From Roseivivax marinus (lineage in GTDB: Bacteria > Pseudomonadota > Alphaproteobacteria > Rhodobacterales > Rhodobacteraceae), in the NCBI RefSeq assembly GCF_900109705.1, contig NZ_FOAI01000001.1:434001-498000 (forward strand): 64,000 nt of DNA, given 5' to 3'. Numbering within the stretch: position 1 is the stretch's first letter; every line of letters begins with the position of its first letter. This document shows, one piece after another, positions 56,081 to 64,000 of the stretch. The position numbers were made by a program, and so were the translations under genes. A model generated the notes under the pieces. It did no database searches, was not told where the DNA came from, and was given only the letters and a program-made list of their open reading frames with translations.

Positions 56081-56128
56081 CGTCGGCGACGGGCGCGCCG
56101 CAGTCGATGCCCGTTGTTTGAGAAATGG

Positions 56129-56166
56129 AAAGACCGGCCGCACTTGGGTGCGGGCCGGTCTTTTTC
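56129..56166 (+). terminator. Rho-independent terminator of hsp20-DUF1150
   Basis: Stem AAGACCGGCC...GGCCGGTCTT extended by GCAC/GTGC around a TTGG loop (one bulged G), followed by TTTTTC. Confidence 0.93.
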
Positions 56167-56272
56167 GTTCCGGGCGGTCCGTCGACAGGGGCGCACTGGG
56201 GCGCTGCGCGGGGCCGCATCGCTCACGCGCTTGGCCGACATCACCTGCCACGACATCGGGGGTTTTCGCATA

Positions 56273-56308
56273 GAAAAAGGCCCCGGTCCGAGTGGCGGAC
56301 CGGGGCCT
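56273..56308 (-). terminator. Rho-independent terminator of the sat/cysC gene
   Basis: 13-bp perfect stem AGGCCCCGGTCCG / CGGACCGGGGCCT with a 5-nt loop. AAAAA on the plus strand becomes the T-tract on the minus strand, 30 nt past the stop. Confidence 0.93.
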
Positions 56309-56337
56309 CTGTCTGTTCTGACGTGCCTTTCGCGGGG

Positions 56338-58056
<1,719 letters not shown>

Positions 58057-58361
58057 GGCACGGTCCGTTGGCGGTTCGAGGTCGGTGCGGCGGCGGGGAC
58101 ACGCACGGGCGCGGCGGCGTCGGAAGATCGTCGGCGCGGGGAGCGGGCCCCATGAAAGTCGCGCGGACGTAGACCCGAAGCCGTCGCCAGTGCAAGGGCA
58201 GCCGGCAGCCCCGAGCAAAAAGAGGCAAAAATACCCCGAAGGCCTGCCACGGCGAACATGCGTCCGTCCCCGCGAGGCCTGTCGCGAACGATGGTTTTCG
58301 TCAGGAACAGCACAAGGATGCGCGGGTTGTCACCGACACAACACCGCGAGGGAGAGCACGC
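58057..58361. promoter_or_regulatory. Divergent sat/cysC - amidase intergenic region with an inverted repeat
   Basis: 305 nt without a gene. At 58321-58348 an inverted repeat CGCGG-GTTGT (7-nt centre) ACAAC-A-CCGCG ends where the amidase ribosome site (GAGGGAG) begins. It could be an operator or, if transcribed, an mRNA hairpin that affects translation. No clear -35/-10 pair is visible for either gene. Confidence 0.45.
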
Positions 58362-59786
58362 ATGAGCGACAGCACCGATCTTGGCACCATGACTGCGGCG
58401 GAGTTGTCGCGTCTCTTCCGGGCAAAGGAGGCATCCCCGCTGGAGGCGACGCGCGCGGCGCTCGACCGGATCGAGCGCTTCAACCCGGCGGTGAACGCCT
58501 ACGTTCACGTCGACCGCGAGGGCGCCGAGAAGGCGGCCCGCGCTTCCGCGCAGCGCTGGGGCCGGGGCGAACCGCTGTCGCCGCTCGACGGTGTTCCGGT
58601 CTCGATGAAGGACCTGACCGAAGTCGCCGGGATGCCGGCACGTGACGGTTCGCTCCTGTCGTCGGACGAGCCCTGCGAGACGGACGCTCCGCCCGCCGCG
58701 CGGATGCGCGAGGCCGGCGCGGTGATCCTCGGCAAGACCAACACGCCGGAGTTCGGCTGGAAGGGCGTGACCGACAACCGCGTGTTCGGGGCCACCCGGA
58801 ACCCGTGGGACACGTCGCTGACACCGGGCGGGTCGTCGGGAGGGGCTGCTGCTGCCGCGGCGCTGAACATGGGCGCGCTGCACCAGGGCGGCGATTCGGG
58901 TGGGTCGATCCGGATCCCGGCCGCATTCACCGGCACCTTCGGGTTCAAGCCGACCTTCGGCTGGACGCCGCAATGGCCCCCCGCCAAGGTTCCGACACTG
59001 TCGCATATCGGCCCGATCACCCGCACGGTCGAGGACGCGGTGCTAATGCTTAACCACATCGGCCGCTACGATCACCGCGACCCGTACGCCGTGCGCGGTA
59101 TGCCCGACGACTGGGGCGACGGCGTCATGGACGGCATCTCGGACCTGCGCATCGCGTTCTCGCCGACACTGGGCGGTGTCGAGGTGGACCCGCAGATCGC
59201 GCGCCGCGTGGCCGAGGCCGCCAAGGCGTTCGAGGACCTCGGTGCCGAGGTGGTCGAGGCGGAGCCGCCGGAGTTCGACTGCCCGATCGACACCTACAAG
59301 CGGATCTGGTGGACCGCCTCGCGCGATCTCTACCTTTCCCTGTCGGAAAGCGATCGCGAAAAGCTCGATCCGGGCCTCGTGGACAATGCCATCGCCGCCG
59401 AAAGCTGGACGGCCGTCGACCTCTTCCGGGCCGAGGCGCATCGCGCGGAACTGACCCAGAGGCTCGAGCGCTTCAATCAGGAATACCACCTGCTGCTGTG
59501 CCCGACTCTTCCGATCCAGCCGTTCCTCGCGGAGCACGACGTGCCGCCCGGCTCGGGGATGACAGACTGGACCGAGTGGTCGCCGTTTACTTACCCGTTC
59601 AATCTCAGCCAGCAGCCGGCCGCGTCGATCCCCTGCGGCTTCACCGCCGAAGGACTGCCGGTGGGCCTCCAGCTGGCGGGCGGCAAGTACGACGACCGGC
59701 GCGTGCTGCGCGCCGCGGCGGCATACCTGAACGCACATCCCGCACGTTTCCCGACGGTCCCGGATCCGGCCGAAACCGCGGTCTGA
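58362..59786 (+). CDS. Amidase-signature family hydrolase
   Basis: 474 residues. The Ser-cisSer-Lys triad is complete: Lys83 (PVSMKD), Ser158 (PGGSSGG) and nucleophile Ser182 (GDSGGSIRIPA). It hydrolyses amide or related C-N bonds in the cytosol; no GatB/C partner or transporter is near, so the substrate is unknown. The aryl-rich C-terminal region (DWTEWSPFTYPFNLSQQPAAS) resembles the broad 'amidase' group. It is followed after 51 nt by a solitary ectC and then a cupin, apparently one transcript. Start ATG 58362 follows GAGGGAG. Confidence 0.9.
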   Translation: MSDSTDLGTMTAAELSRLFRAKEASPLEATRAALDRIERFNPAVNAYVHVDREGAEKAARASAQRWGRGEPLSPLDGVPVSMKDLTEVAGMPARDGSLLSSDEPCETDAPPAARMREAGAVILGKTNTPEFGWKGVTDNRVFGATRNPWDTSLTPGGSSGGAAAAAALNMGALHQGGDSGGSIRIPAAFTGTFGFKPTFGWTPQWPPAKVPTLSHIGPITRTVEDAVLMLNHIGRYDHRDPYAVRGMPDDWGDGVMDGISDLRIAFSPTLGGVEVDPQIARRVAEAAKAFEDLGAEVVEAEPPEFDCPIDTYKRIWWTASRDLYLSLSESDREKLDPGLVDNAIAAESWTAVDLFRAEAHRAELTQRLERFNQEYHLLLCPTLPIQPFLAEHDVPPGSGMTDWTEWSPFTYPFNLSQQPAASIPCGFTAEGLPVGLQLAGGKYDDRRVLRAAAAYLNAHPARFPTVPDPAETAV

Positions 59787-59837
59787 CACCTCTTTCCAGT
59801 GGCCCCTCACTCAGCACCACCAATCAGGAGAGCCGCA

Positions 59838-60239
59838 ATGATCGTTCGCCAGAAGGCCGACGCCGAGAAAACCGCCGTGGACGAGGACAAGTTCGTGTCC
59901 AAGCGCTACACGCTGCGCAAGGACGGCATGGGCCATTCCGTCCACGAAACATACATCAAGCCCGGCCAGTCGCTGCACATGTGGTACAAGAACCACAAGG
60001 AAACGGTGATCTGCACCGAGGGCCGCGGCAAGATCGAGGATCTGACCGAAGGCGGGTCGTGGGACCTCGAACCAGGCGTGCTCTACGCGCTCGACAAGCA
60101 TCAGAAGCACATCCTGTCGAGCGAGGAGGGCATGACCGTGCTTTGCGTCTTCACGCCCTCGCTCGTCGGGCCGGAGGATCATGACGAAGAGGGCAGCTAT
60201 CCGCTCTACGAGGACGACGGGACCGTCGTGAAGCACTGA
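59838..60239 (+). CDS. ectC: Ectoine synthase-like protein, solitary EctC
   Basis: 133 residues, cupin fold, clearly homologous to L-ectoine synthase (starts MIVRQKADAE; TVICTEGRGKIEDL; FTPSLVGPE; EEGSYPLYEDDG). Aligned from memory with the Paenibacillus lautus enzyme, the iron ligands Glu57/Tyr85/His93 correspond to Glu55, Tyr83 and His91, all at a constant offset of -2. The equivalents of Thr40, Cys105, Phe107 and Glu115 are also kept, while an N-terminal substrate-site Trp appears to be Phe19. It is 59 kb from ectAB, beside an amidase and a cupin, so it is probably not the main ectoine synthase. It may cyclise another substrate or hydrolyse ectoine in reverse. Confidence 0.85.
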   Translation: MIVRQKADAEKTAVDEDKFVSKRYTLRKDGMGHSVHETYIKPGQSLHMWYKNHKETVICTEGRGKIEDLTEGGSWDLEPGVLYALDKHQKHILSSEEGMTVLCVFTPSLVGPEDHDEEGSYPLYEDDGTVVKH

Positions 60240-60357
60240 TCCTAGGCACGTGCGGTCTGTCTCTGAAGGCCAGCGCCGCCCTGTGCTTGCCCTTGGGGTA
60301 GCGTCGCGGCATGCCATGTCCGGGCCCGGGACGGGTGAGAGCAGAAGGAGGGACAGC

Positions 60358-60672
60358 ATGTGCAAGGCAGGTGGCGGAACGGCGACCGGAACGGTCCTGA
60401 TCGAGAACGAGCGTGTCCGCGTGACCGAATGGCAGTTTGCGGCGCGCGGCGACAACACCGGCTGGCACCGGCACGACTGCGATTACGTGGTCGTGCCGAA
60501 ATTCGACGGCATCCTCGAAGTGGACTCGGGCGGCGATGCGCCGGTGCGGGTCGAGACGCGCGCCGACGCCCCCTATTTCCGCCAGCGTGGCGTGGAACAC
60601 GACGTGATCAACGGCAACGACTTTCCCTGCGCCTTCGTCGAGATCGAGCTTCTGGAGAACGGGCGAGGCTGA
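60358..60672 (+). CDS. Small cupin protein, BauB-like
   Basis: 104 residues, one cupin barrel. Motif 1 is GWHRHDCDYVVVPKFDG, giving two metal-type histidines, and motif 2 is FRQRGVEHDVING. The pattern TVLIENERVRVTEWQF...FAFVEIEL-like ending resembles proteins annotated beta-alanine degradation protein BauB, whose activity is unproven. Very strong ribosome site AGAAGGAGGG 5 nt before ATG 60358. It closes the amidase-ectC cluster; a 118-nt gap separates it from ectC, so an extra promoter is possible. Confidence 0.8.
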   Translation: MCKAGGGTATGTVLIENERVRVTEWQFAARGDNTGWHRHDCDYVVVPKFDGILEVDSGGDAPVRVETRADAPYFRQRGVEHDVINGNDFPCAFVEIELLENGRG

Positions 60673-60689
60673 GGCGCGTCCCCGCAGCG

Positions 60690-60720
60690 AAAAGGGCGCG
60701 TCCCGCGACGCGCCCCTCTT
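60690..60720. terminator. Bidirectional terminator between the cupin gene and trxB
   Basis: Stem GGGCGCGTC / GACGCGCCC with a 4-nt loop. AAA on the left gives a T-tract for the minus strand (trxB), and CTCTT on the right gives a weaker one for the plus strand. Confidence 0.75.
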
Positions 60721-60749
60721 GCTGATCTGGTCGTATGTGTCCGGCGCGG

Positions 60750-61757
60750 TTACTCCGCCGCCGGCTCCACCGGGGCGCCGTAGCCGAGCGGTTCGGTTTC
60801 GTCCTTGCCCTCGTCGAGGTCCTGTTCGGCCAGCCAACGCTCGGCCTCCAGCGCGGCCATGCAGCCCATGCCGGCCGAGGTCACCGCCTGGCGGTACTTG
60901 TGGTCGGTCAGATCGCCCGCGGCGAAGACGCCGGGGATCGACGTCTCGGTCGAGTCGGGCTTGGTCACCACGTAACCGCCCATATGCGTCTCGAGCTTGT
61001 CCTTCACCAGCTCGTTCGCGGGCGCGTGGCCGATGGCGATGAAGACGCCCTTGGCGGGGATCTCGGTGACCTCGCCGGTCTTGACGTTCCTGACGCGCAC
61101 ACCCTCGACGCCGAGCGGGTTCTCGGTGCCGGTCACCTCTTCGAGGCCGTGGTCCCACAGCATCTCGATCTTGGGGTTCTTGAAGAGGCGATCCTGCAGG
61201 ATTTTCTCGGCGCGCAGTTCGTCGCGGCGGTGGATCAGCGTGACCTTGGAGGCAAAGTTGGTCAGGAACAGCGCCTCTTCCACGGCGGTGTTGCCGCCGC
61301 CGACCACGACGATCTCCTGGTTGCGGTAGAAGAAGCCGTCGCAGGTGGCGCAGGCCGAGACGCCGAAGCCCTTGAATTTCTCCTCGGACGGCAGGCCCAG
61401 CCACTTGGCGCGGGCACCGGTCGCGAGGATGATCGCGTCGGCCTCGTAGACCGTGCCGCTGTCGCCGTGCGCCTTGTAGGGCCGGGTGTCCAGATCGAGC
61501 GAGGTGATGATGTCGCCGATGATCTCGGTGCCCATCGCCTTGGCGTGGGCCTCCATGCGGACCATCAGGTCGGGACCTTGCACCTCCGTGTCGCCGGGCC
61601 AGTTCTCGACCTCGGTGGTGGTGGTCAGCTGCCCGCCGGGCTCGATGCCCTGGACGAGGATGGGCTCGAGCATGGCGCGGCTGGCATAGACGCCCGCGGT
61701 GTAGCCCGCGGGCCCCGAGCCGATGATCAGAACCTTGGTGCGGCGCGTGTCGGACAT
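60750..61757 (-). CDS. trxB: Thioredoxin-disulfide reductase
   Basis: 335 residues. FAD-binding [17 protein letters not shown], redox-active CATC in [14 protein letters not shown] loop [15 protein letters not shown] and the C-terminal [16 protein letters not shown]. It keeps thioredoxin reduced. ATG at 61755-61757 ([11 protein letters not shown]); 17 more in-frame codons upstream are not conserved. Divergent from an Lrp/AsnC regulator, a conserved neighbour pair in Alphaproteobacteria. Confidence 0.96.
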   Translation of the reverse strand: MSDTRRTKVLIIGSGPAGYTAGVYASRAMLEPILVQGIEPGGQLTTTTEVENWPGDTEVQGPDLMVRMEAHAKAMGTEIIGDIITSLDLDTRPYKAHGDSGTVYEADAIILATGARAKWLGLPSEEKFKGFGVSACATCDGFFYRNQEIVVVGGGNTAVEEALFLTNFASKVTLIHRRDELRAEKILQDRLFKNPKIEMLWDHGLEEVTGTENPLGVEGVRVRNVKTGEVTEIPAKGVFIAIGHAPANELVKDKLETHMGGYVVTKPDSTETSIPGVFAAGDLTDHKYRQAVTSAGMGCMAALEAERWLAEQDLDEGKDETEPLGYGAPVEPAAE

Positions 61758-61976
61758 GAGGCCGGCCCCCTTCGTGACGTGTCTCTCGGTCTGGCGTGTC
61801 GTCGGCATATAGGCGAGGCGGCGCCGATGCGAAAGGCCCGTGCGCGGGGTGCAGGGCGGGCATCGCTCCGGTGCAGGGCGTCAGGTCTTGCATTGGCGCG
61901 CGGACCGTGCACAACGCGCTACAGCCCCGAAAAGCATCACCCAGACGCAACATTCTTGTGACAGATTGAAACTTTA

Positions 61977-62005
61977 TTGCGTCGGGCGAGGCTAGGGGGT
62001 AAGTA
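61977..62005 (+). promoter_or_regulatory. Possible promoter of the lrp gene
   Basis: TTGCGT (61977-61982), 17-nt spacer, TAAGTA (62000-62005), 28 nt upstream of ATG 62033. The -10 is only a fair match, so this is tentative. Confidence 0.3.
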
Positions 62006-62032
62006 TCCGCTCAATTCCACAAGGAGACGACG

Positions 62033-62533
62033 ATGGCAGGCCACAGGCTCGATGCGATCGACCGCAAGATCCTCGCCGAGCTTCAGCAGGACGGGCGCAT
62101 GACCAATGTCGAGCTGGCCAAGCGCGTGGGCATTTCCGCTCCGCCGTGCCTGCGGCGGGTGCGCGCCCTCGAGGAGCAGGGCTTCATCCGCGGCTACCAT
62201 GCCGAGGTCGACCCGCGCGAGCTGGGCTTCGAGGTGCAAGTCTTCGCGATGGTCGGACTTCAGAGCCAGGCCGAGGCCGACCTGTCGGCGTTCGAGGCGC
62301 GCTGCCGGGAATGGCCCCTCGTGCGCGAATGCCACATGCTGAACGGCGAGGTCGACTTCATCCTGAAATGCGTCTCGCCGGACCTGTCGACCTTCCAGTC
62401 CTTCCTGACCTCGCAATTGCTGACCGCGCCCAACGTCGGCAGCGTGAAGACCTCGCTGGTGATCCGTGGTGCCAAGGACGATCCCGGCGTGCCGTTCGAG
62501 ATCCTGGAAGAGCGTCTGTCGCGGTCGGCCTGA
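62033..62533 (+). CDS. Lrp/AsnC-family transcriptional regulator
   Basis: 166 residues. N-terminal HTH (LDAIDRKILAELQQDGRMTNVELAKRVG then APPCLRRVRALEEQGFI) and a C-terminal RAM/ACT-type domain (about 70-145) that binds amino acids and forms octamers. The position next to divergent trxB is conserved in relatives, which suggests that it senses an amino acid linked to redox or sulfur metabolism; the target is not proven. ATG 62033 follows AAGGAG. Confidence 0.92.
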   Translation: MAGHRLDAIDRKILAELQQDGRMTNVELAKRVGISAPPCLRRVRALEEQGFIRGYHAEVDPRELGFEVQVFAMVGLQSQAEADLSAFEARCREWPLVRECHMLNGEVDFILKCVSPDLSTFQSFLTSQLLTAPNVGSVKTSLVIRGAKDDPGVPFEILEERLSRSA

Positions 62534-62581
62534 CGGCCGCCGCACAATCCGCGCGCGTCGGGCGGTCCGCGGGACGCGCGG

Positions 62582-63373
62582 TCAGCGCGACCCGAGGCTG
62601 TCGAGCACTTCCCGCGTCGTGCGCGGCAGGTTGAGCTCGCCGAACCCGTCGAACCCTTCGAGATGCGGGAAAAGCTTGCGGAAGAGCGGCATGGTCTCTT
62701 CGTCCAGGCGGCGCTTGATCGTGGTGCCGGGATGATAGCTTTCGAGCTCGAGCCCGCCGACGCGGATGGTGCCGTGGTGGCGCAGCGCGAGGTGATAGAG
62801 GTCAACGGACCCCGCCGGACGGATCTCGAGGATGCGGTCGCCGTCGCGTTGATCGGTCACCGGAACCAGCACGCGCGACTGTCCGATCAGCGTCTTGAGG
62901 CGGGCGCAGTCTTCGACCATCCGCGCGCCGGGTCCGAGAACGAGGTCGTTGCCGGGCTTGGCCGGTCCCATCGCCTCCGCCACAATCCGCGTCAGAGCGA
63001 GCAGACCGCTGTCCGTGCTCTGGACGTTCGGGATGAAGCTGGTGGAGCCGATCCAGACCACCGGCTCCGGGCCGCGCGTGGTTTCGAGGTAGTCGCCGGG
63101 CAACAGGTCCTCGACCGCGACCGGACCACCGACCGTCTGCACCAGCGTGCCGCGTGCGAAGGCGGCGGTCGCCTCCTCGAACACCGGCAGGGCCGGGGCG
63201 GTGACGCTGGTGTGGCGGATGGTGAGGTCGGGAAGGAGCGCGGCGGCCTCGTATCGGCGCATGAGAGAGGGTGCGCGACGAGGCCGCCCGTCCGAACGAG
63301 CAAACCGGTCCCGGGGGACCGTCAGAGAGAGGGCGTCGCGATAGTCCGTTTGGTACGGCGCGGGGCGAGTCAT
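62582..63373 (-). CDS. Hint-domain (Hedgehog/intein-type) protein
   Basis: 263 residues. The Hint_2-type domain begins about residue 72 with AFARGTLVQTVGGPVAVEDLLPGDYLET, followed by PVVWIGS and a HHG-containing strand set. The expected catalytic Cys at the domain start is Ala/Phe-Ala here, so autoprocessing is doubtful. The N-terminal 65 residues are Arg-rich and unconserved. Such proteins are numerous in roseobacters, often linked to secreted repeat proteins; none is near. ATG at 63371-63373. Confidence 0.78.
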   Translation of the reverse strand: MTRPAPYQTDYRDALSLTVPRDRFARSDGRPRRAPSLMRRYEAAALLPDLTIRHTSVTAPALPVFEEATAAFARGTLVQTVGGPVAVEDLLPGDYLETTRGPEPVVWIGSTSFIPNVQSTDSGLLALTRIVAEAMGPAKPGNDLVLGPGARMVEDCARLKTLIGQSRVLVPVTDQRDGDRILEIRPAGSVDLYHLALRHHGTIRVGGLELESYHPGTTIKRRLDEETMPLFRKLFPHLEGFDGFGELNLPRTTREVLDSLGSR

Positions 63374-63485
63374 GTGATGAGTCCCAATTGCTTGGGTCGC
63401 ATCCGTGTTGGCCCCCACCAACAACGACAGACGGACGATTGCGGCTCTGTATGATGACAAAAGGCCGTAATCTGTCCCGAGTGTC

Positions 63486-63531
63486 AAAAAAAGCCCCGAA
63501 TTGACGGCGCGAAGCCGACCAATTCGGGGCT
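63486..63531 (-). terminator. Terminator of the 47-residue ORF, upstream of the Hint gene
   Basis: 12-bp perfect outer stem AGCCCCGAATTG / CAATTCGGGGCT plus an inner CGGC/GCCG stem. On the minus strand it is followed by seven Ts. It ends a transcript arriving from the right, i.e. from the small gene at 63611-63754. Confidence 0.92.
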
Positions 63532-63610
63532 ATCTGTCGGGATTGTCGCCCCGAAGGCGCCGGTGGCGCCACATTTTCGAAAACGACGTCGATTCGACGC
63601 CGCCGATCGT

Positions 63611-63754
63611 TCAGGCCGTGCGGCGGATGACTGCCGCGGGCACTTCGACACGCCGTTCCGACAGCGGCTTGCGATGGCCGCGTGCGAAGGGCAGAGCCGG
63701 GGTTTCGGTGGTACCGGCTGTCCGGATCACGGACTGGATGAATCGGGACTTCAT
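63611..63754 (-). CDS. 47-residue basic protein, unknown
   Basis: Begins MKSRFIQSVIRTAGTTETPA and continues with LPFARGHRKPLSERR, then VPAAVIRRTA; rich in Arg with no membrane helix. AGGAG stands 7 nt before the ATG (63752-63754), and a strong terminator lies 80 nt after the stop, so it is a complete monocistronic unit. The pattern 'small N-terminal helix, LPFARG, basic tail' reminds me of short conserved hypothetical proteins in Rhodobacteraceae, but I cannot name a family. Confidence 0.65.
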   Translation of the reverse strand: MKSRFIQSVIRTAGTTETPALPFARGHRKPLSERRVEVPAAVIRRTA

Positions 63755-63885
63755 GGCGGCTCTCCTACTCGACGGGTCCTTGTTTGGTTAACGGTGCCGC
63801 GCCATTGCGGCGCGGGCGTGACCAATCCGGGGAAGCTGAAGGGAATGTCGATGGCGGCGCAACGACACGTCGCCGCGATCTGCGC
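63755..63885. other. Intergenic region between pgeF and the 47-residue ORF
   Basis: 131 nt with no gene. Contains a GC hairpin CCGCGCC / GGCGCGG at 63797-63815 without a T-tract on either strand; it should also hold the promoter of the small ORF. Confidence 0.4.
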
Positions 63886-64000
63886 TCAGAGCCGGATCGC
63901 CGAGATCAGTCGACCGTAATCCGCCTCGCGGGCATGCGTCGCGCGGCGGTAGGAGAAGAACCGCCCGGCGTCGTGGTAGGTGCAATGGCGCGTCCACTCG
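63886..64000 (-). CDS. pgeF: Peptidoglycan editing factor PgeF / laccase-domain protein (C-terminal fragment, cut by the window edge)
   Basis: The last 38 residues are visible: CTYHDAGRFFSYRRATH followed by EADYGRLISAIRL, the strongly conserved YlmD/YfiH (DUF152) ending with a metal-site Cys and His. Family members remove wrongly added amino acids from muropeptide precursors or act on purine nucleosides. The N-terminus lies beyond 64000. Confidence 0.85.
   Translation of the reverse strand, partial: EWTRHCTYHDAGRFFSYRRATHAREADYGRLISAIRL

Noticed and set aside
62000..62008. TAAGTATCC upstream of lrp, shared with the box before ectR
   Set aside because: Only nine bases match, the rest of the EctR-candidate repeat is absent, and one such match in 64 kb is unremarkable.
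63797..63815. CCGCGCC/GGCGCGG hairpin as the pgeF terminator
   Set aside because: No T-tract on either strand; GC hairpins of this size are frequent in this DNA.

Overview
The window looks like a chromosomal segment of a marine alphaproteobacterium of the Roseobacter/Rhodobacteraceae group. The inference rests on gene content: ectoine synthesis genes, methylsuccinyl-CoA dehydrogenase of the ethylmalonyl-CoA pathway, the chvI-chvG-hprK-rapZ-EIIA-HPr block, an RpoHII-type heat-shock sigma factor, a fused ATP sulfurylase/APS kinase and an adjacent trxB/lrp pair. The DNA is uniformly GC-rich, genes are tightly packed with many 1-7 nt overlaps, and I see no insertion sequence, prophage, CRISPR array, rRNA or tRNA. 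It reads as core chromosome with a few accessory islands.

Layout. 1-2000: ectA and the start of ectB on the minus strand, with the MarR-type regulator ectR divergent. 2000-9700: tamA-tamB (outer-membrane assembly), where tamB carries about six tandem 170-residue units. 9800-12150: malonyl-CoA synthetase matB and a divergent TetR regulator. 12300-15600: a three-gene Tat-exported molybdenum hydroxylase with a dihaem cytochrome c. 15800-23150: DEAD-box helicase, mcd, a TauE/SafE transporter, a DUF3859-like secreted protein and pckA. 23450-28900: envelope-sensing ChvI/ChvG followed by a PTS-type regulatory cascade (HprK, RapZ, EIIA, HPr) and an acyltransferase. 28950-37700: glnD, a PBP-activator lipoprotein, rsmI, yraN, gshB, an alpha/beta hydrolase and comM. 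38000-44600: rpoH2-chaN, coaBC-dut-thiF and an M3 peptidase. 44700-48800: a TraB/GumN protein, a DUF2161 protein and groESL under a CIRCE operator. 49100-53150: a 48-residue membrane protein, SDR, GNAT, a small unknown protein, a DMT transporter and an orphan phnM. 53350-56100: purEK, a DUF465 protein and hsp20-DUF1150 behind a sigma32-type promoter. 56300-60700: sat/cysC fusion, then an amidase, a second (solitary) ectC and a BauB-like cupin. 60750-64000: trxB/lrp, a Hint-domain protein, a 47-residue basic ORF and the C-terminus of pgeF.

Stress control is a recurring theme. The window holds a probable ECF-controlled rpoH2, a likely RpoH promoter in front of hsp20, HrcA/CIRCE control of groESL and EctR-type control of ectoine synthesis. 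The least explained unit is the amidase / solitary EctC / cupin cluster at 58.3-60.7 kb. Its EctC keeps the residues equivalent to the metal ligands of true ectoine synthases but is far from ectAB, and it sits behind a conspicuous inverted repeat.
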